This document shows, one piece after another, positions 60,593 to 64,000 of a DNA stretch of 64,000 nucleotides. Position 1 is the first letter of the stretch, and every line of letters starts with the position of its first letter. Below the pieces are notes generated by a model. That model did no database searches and had not been told where the DNA came from. It saw nothing but the letters and a program-made list of their open reading frames with translations. The stretch lies in contig NZ_JAHKRN010000026.1 in assembly GCF_019396385.1 (NCBI RefSeq), positions 55,668 through 119,667 of the forward strand. The letters run 5' to 3'. The position numbers were made by a program, and so were the translations under genes. The stretch is from Nonomuraea harbinensis. Lineage in GTDB: Bacteria > Actinomycetota > Actinomycetes > Streptosporangiales > Streptosporangiaceae.

Positions 60593-63500
60593 ATGACCGC
60601 ACTCGCCCGGTTGAGCCTTGCCAACCGCAGTCTAGTGATCTTGATCGCGGTCGTGCTCAGCGCCTTCGGCCTGTTCACGATCCCGCAGCTGAAGCAGCAG
60701 TTGCTGCCGTCGCTGAGCTTTCCCGGCGCCTTCGTGGTGGCGGCTTATCCGGGCGCGTCGCCGGATATCGTGGAAGAACAGGTCACCGAGCCCCTGGAAG
60801 GAGCCCTCCAGGGGCTCGACGGCATGGAGTCGATGACCTCGACGTCGAAGGAGGGGCTGGCGCAGATCCAGGTCGCCTTCGAGTACGGCACCGACGTCGA
60901 CGCGGCGGTCAGCCGGATGCAGCAGGCGGTCAACCGGATCGGCGGTCAGCTCCCGGCGAACGTGGAGCCGCAGGTCGTGGCGGGCAGCACCGACGACATC
61001 CCGGTGCTGGTGCTGGCGGTGGGCGACGGCGGCGACCCGCGGGAGATGGCCGACAAGCTGCGCGGCATCGTGCTGCCGGAGCTGCGGGCCGTCGACGGCG
61101 TGCGCGAGGCGCAGGTGACCGGCACCCGCGACGAGGTCGTGACGATCACGCCGGATCTGGGGAAGATGGCGCTGGCGGGGGTGTCGGCGGCGCAGATCCC
61201 CGAGGTGCTGCGCGCCAACGGCACGCCGGTCCCGGCCGGTTCGCTGGTGGAGGACGGCACGTCGCTGACGGTCCAGGTCGGCACCCGCGTCGAGTCGGTC
61301 GAGGACATCCGCGACCTCTACCTCACGCCTGCCCAGCCGCAGCCCCAGGCCCAGCCGCAGCAGCAACAGCAGGCTCAGAACGCGCAGCAGGCGCGGCAGG
61401 CCCAGCCGCAGGCGCCGCAGCAGGCCGTCCAGCAGCGCGCGCCGAAGCCGGTCAAGCTCGGTGACGTGGCGACCGTGGAGCGCGGCCTGTCCGACGCCAC
61501 CACGATCACCCGCACCGACGGCCACACCAGCCTGGGCGTGTCGGTCACCATGGTGCCCGACGGCAACGCGGTGGCGATCTCCCACGAGGTGCGCGAGAAG
61601 CTGCCCGAGCTGACCCGCGCGCTCGGCGACGGCTCCGACACCGCGATCGAGGTGGTCTTCGACCAGGCCCCGTACGTGGAGGAGTCGATCGAGAACCTCA
61701 CCACCGAGGGCATTCTCGGTCTGGTGTTCGCGGTGCTGGTCATCCTGGTGTTCCTGCTGTCGGTGCGCTCCACGCTGGTGACGGCGGTGTCGATCCCGCT
61801 GTCGGTGGTGATCGCGCTGCTGGTGCTGTGGCTGGGCGACTACTCGCTCAACATGCTGACGCTGGGCGCGCTGACGATCGCGATCGGCCGGGTGGTGGAC
61901 GACTCGATCGTGGTGCTGGAGAACATCAAGCGGCATCTCAGCTACGGCGAGGCCAGGCGGTCGGCGATCCTGACGGGCGTGCGCGAGGTGGCGGGCGCGG
62001 TGACGGCGTCGACGCTGACCACGGTGGCGGTGTTCGCGCCGATCGCGATCGTCGGCGGCATGGTGGGCGAGCTGTTCGCGCCGTTCGCGATCACGGTGAC
62101 GGTGGCGCTGCTGGCCTCGCTGGTGGTGTCGCTGACGGTGGTGCCGGTGCTGGCCTACTGGTTCCTCGGGACGCGCGGGCTGACGCCGGAGGAGGCCAGG
62201 GCGCAGCGGGAGAAGGCGGAGGCCAAGGAGCTGCGCTCGCCGCTGCAGCGCGCCTACCTGCCGGTGCTGCGTTTCGCCACCCGCTTCAAGGTCGTGACGC
62301 TGCTGATCGGCGTGGTGGTGTTCGCCGGCACGATGGGGCTGGCGGGCAGCCTGCAGACGAACTTCCTGGACTCCTCGGGCCAGGACACGATCTCGATGAG
62401 CCAGCGGATGCCGGTGGGCACCGACCTGAAGACCACCGACAAGGCGGCGGCCAAGGTCGAGGAGGTGCTGGAGCAGGTCGACTCGGTCGAGTCCTACCAG
62501 GTGAACGTCGGCGGCGGCAACGCCATGATGGGCGGGACCGGGGGCGGCGCCGACCGCGCCTCCTACTCGATCACGATCAAGGACGGCAGCGACACTCCGG
62601 CGGTGGAGCAGGAGCTGCGTGACCGGCTGGCCGAGGTGTCGGGCATCGGCGAGGTGACGGTGGGCGGCGCGTCGGCCGCGGGGTTCTCCTCCGACAGCGT
62701 CCAGGTGATCGTGCGCGCCCCCGACATCGGCGCGCTGCGCTCGGCCGCCGACGCGGTGACGGGCGCCATGGGCCAGGTGGAGGGGCTGCGGGACGTGTCC
62801 TCGAACCTGGAGACGAGCGCCCCGCGGATCGAGGTGCGGGTGGACCGGGAGAAGGCCGCCGCGCGCGGCCTGACCGAGGCGCAGATCGGGCAGACGGTGG
62901 CGCAGGCGTTCCGCGGCGCCCCGCTGGGCCAGCTCACGCTGGACGGCCGGGCGAGCGACCTGGTGCTGCGCGTCGGTGACGCGCCCGACGACGTCAAGGC
63001 GGTGCGCGACCTGCGGCTGCCGACGGCGTCCGGGCTGGTGAAGCTGTCGTCGGTGGCCGAGGTGGAGAAGGTGGACGGCCCCACCCAGATCACCCGGATC
63101 GATGGCGAGCGTTCGGCCACCGTGTCGGCCAAGGCCACGGCCGCCGACCTGGGCAGCGTCACCGCCGAGCTGACGCGCGAGCTGGATGGGCTGGGCCTGT
63201 CGGCCGGTGCCGCGTACGAGATCGGCGGCGCTTCGGCGGACCAGGAGGAGGCGTTCGCGGACCTGGGGATGGCGATGCTGGCGGCGATCGCCATCGTCTT
63301 CATGATCATGGTGGCGACGTTCCGCAGCTTCGTGCAGCCGCTGATCCTGCTGGTGTCGATCCCGTTCGCGGCGACCGGCGCGGTGGGGCTGCTGGTGGCC
63401 ACGGACACGGCGATGGGCGTGCCGGCGCTGATCGGCATGCTGATGCTCATCGGCATCGTGGTGACGAACGCGATCGTGCTGATCGACCTGATCAACCAGT

Positions 63501-63814
63501 ACCGCGCCCAGGGCATGGGGATCGTGGAGGCGGTCGTGGAGGGCGGCCGGCGGCGGTTGCGGCCGATCCTCATGACGGCGGTGGCGACGATCTGCGCGCT
63601 GGTGCCGATGGCGCTCGGTGTGACGGGTCACGGCGGGTTCATCTCGCAGCCGCTGGCGATCGTGGTGATCGGCGGTCTGATCAGCTCGACGTTGCTGACG
63701 CTGGTGCTGGTGCCGACGCTGTACACGATGGTGGAGCGGGGCAAGGAGCGGATGCGGCGCACCCCTCCGGAGGCGAAGCCGGAGCCGAAGGTGCTGGAGA
63801 CGGCGGCGCCCTGA
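60593..63814 (+). CDS. RND-superfamily efflux permease (AcrB/SwrC-like)
   Basis: A 1073-residue proton-driven exporter with 12 predicted membrane segments and two large extracellular loops. Start MTALARLSLANRSLVILIAV; proton-relay aspartates in LTIAIGRVVDDSIVVLENI (TM4) are intact. AAGGGA precedes ATG 60593. No adaptor or TolC-like gene is adjacent, as for Gram-positive SwrC (YerP), which exports surfactin. Residues about 246-290 form a Gln/Pro/Ala-rich insertion (61327-61450) in the first extracellular loop. Regulated by the adjacent MarR. It may serve lipopeptide or antibiotic efflux; no link to the NRPS cluster 12 kb away is shown. Confidence 0.92.
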   Translation: MTALARLSLANRSLVILIAVVLSAFGLFTIPQLKQQLLPSLSFPGAFVVAAYPGASPDIVEEQVTEPLEGALQGLDGMESMTSTSKEGLAQIQVAFEYGTDVDAAVSRMQQAVNRIGGQLPANVEPQVVAGSTDDIPVLVLAVGDGGDPREMADKLRGIVLPELRAVDGVREAQVTGTRDEVVTITPDLGKMALAGVSAAQIPEVLRANGTPVPAGSLVEDGTSLTVQVGTRVESVEDIRDLYLTPAQPQPQAQPQQQQQAQNAQQARQAQPQAPQQAVQQRAPKPVKLGDVATVERGLSDATTITRTDGHTSLGVSVTMVPDGNAVAISHEVREKLPELTRALGDGSDTAIEVVFDQAPYVEESIENLTTEGILGLVFAVLVILVFLLSVRSTLVTAVSIPLSVVIALLVLWLGDYSLNMLTLGALTIAIGRVVDDSIVVLENIKRHLSYGEARRSAILTGVREVAGAVTASTLTTVAVFAPIAIVGGMVGELFAPFAITVTVALLASLVVSLTVVPVLAYWFLGTRGLTPEEARAQREKAEAKELRSPLQRAYLPVLRFATRFKVVTLLIGVVVFAGTMGLAGSLQTNFLDSSGQDTISMSQRMPVGTDLKTTDKAAAKVEEVLEQVDSVESYQVNVGGGNAMMGGTGGGADRASYSITIKDGSDTPAVEQELRDRLAEVSGIGEVTVGGASAAGFSSDSVQVIVRAPDIGALRSAADAVTGAMGQVEGLRDVSSNLETSAPRIEVRVDREKAAARGLTEAQIGQTVAQAFRGAPLGQLTLDGRASDLVLRVGDAPDDVKAVRDLRLPTASGLVKLSSVAEVEKVDGPTQITRIDGERSATVSAKATAADLGSVTAELTRELDGLGLSAGAAYEIGGASADQEEAFADLGMAMLAAIAIVFMIMVATFRSFVQPLILLVSIPFAATGAVGLLVATDTAMGVPALIGMLMLIGIVVTNAIVLIDLINQYRAQGMGIVEAVVEGGRRRLRPILMTAVATICALVPMALGVTGHGGFISQPLAIVVIGGLISSTLLTLVLVPTLYTMVERGKERMRRTPPEAKPEPKVLETAAP

Positions 63815-63815
63815 C

Positions 63816-63860
63816 GGGCGTGTCCGCCCGTGCGGCCCGGTGCCGTGCGGGCGGACGCCC
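63816..63860 (+). terminator. Strong hairpin after the RND gene
   Basis: Arms GGGCGTGTCCGCCCG and CGGGCGGACGCCC (with a TG bulge) around a loop of about 17 bases, directly after the stop. No T-run, typical of high-GC terminators. It likely serves the convergent gene at 63864 too. Confidence 0.65.
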
Positions 63861-63863
63861 CCG

Positions 63864-64000
63864 CTAGCCGCTCGTGGCGATGCGGTCGAGCCAGTCGGCC
63901 AGCAGGGCGCGTTCCGGCGCGTTGAGCGCGGTGGTGCGGGGCAGCACCGCGCGCAGCGCGACGGCGGCTGCCACCGGCCCGCCGTCCGGCGTCGCGCCAG
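63864..64000 (-). CDS. C-terminal fragment of an unidentified protein
   Basis: An open frame enters from the right edge and stops with TAG at 63864-63866. The 45 visible residues end in ALNAPERALLADWLDRIATS. Codon use (third positions mostly G/C) fits a real gene. Too little is visible to assign a family. Confidence 0.45.
   Translation of the reverse strand, partial: GATPDGGPVAAAVALRAVLPRTTALNAPERALLADWLDRIATSG

Noticed and set aside
1..64000. tRNA, rRNA, CRISPR arrays and intact insertion sequences
   Set aside because: Looked for by eye on both strands. No cloverleaf, array of spaced repeats or intact transposase was seen; the only mobile trace is the decayed recombinase at 56363.

Overview
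The window is about 72% G+C by eye, with strongly C/G-ending codons, GTG starts, frequent ATGA/GTGA gene overlaps, an F420-type (LLM) oxidoreductase, a snapalysin-type protease, SigE-family sigma factor and MbtH-assisted NRPSs. This points to a filamentous high-GC actinomycete. A Streptosporangiales member such as Nonomuraea is my guess from overall style, not something the sequence proves.

Layout. (1) 1-5157: a sugar-uptake and glycoside-hydrolysis locus: permease fragment and Tat/lipoprotein solute-binding protein (minus), divergent from a GH3 beta-glycosidase and a LacI-family repressor (plus), with three palindromic operator-like sites between them. (2) 5158-15005: a mixed metabolic and secreted-protein stretch: M14 carboxypeptidase, snapalysin-like M7 protease, mannose-6-phosphate isomerase, Hsp20 plus MerR regulator, GH36 alpha-galactosidase, a secreted protein, a FAD monooxygenase and its TetR repressor. 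(3) 15091-24505: signalling and envelope genes: two SpoIIE-type PP2C phosphatases, a three-gene unit of C4 zinc-finger (DksA/TraR-type) and MreB-like proteins, small membrane/secreted proteins, a fused SecDF, an FRG-domain protein and an alpha/beta hydrolase. (4) 24506-50275: the main interest, a hybrid NRPS/PKS cluster. A good TTGACT-N17-TATAAG promoter at 25203 precedes a short leader ORF, a thioesterase with a PPTase-like C-terminus, NRPS1 (A-T-C-A-T), a PKS module (KS-AT-KR-DH-ACP), MbtH, NRPS2 (C-A-T-C-A-T), NRPS3 (C-A-T-TE) and an MFS exporter. Nearly every junction is overlapping or within a few bases, so this is probably one operon. (5) 50276-54470: a divergent ars-like operon (flavoprotein, MFS, ArsR) and an MBL-fold hydrolase. 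(6) 54471-64000: an ECF sigma factor coupled to a membrane MltG-like transglycosylase, a decayed serine recombinase, an SDR and a HelD/HelR-like helicase bounded by a 25-bp direct repeat, and a MarR regulator divergent from an RND exporter.

The assembly line reads, by colinearity, as residue 1 (unclear, possibly aromatic) - residue 2 (activated by an unusual LYS2/aminoadipate-reductase-type adenylation domain) - one malonate extension, reduced and possibly dehydrated - Gly - Ser - Ser, released by a thioesterase whose nucleophile is Cys rather than Ser. I do not recognise a known product with this order. Specificity codes were read by eye against GrsA numbering and are predictions only.
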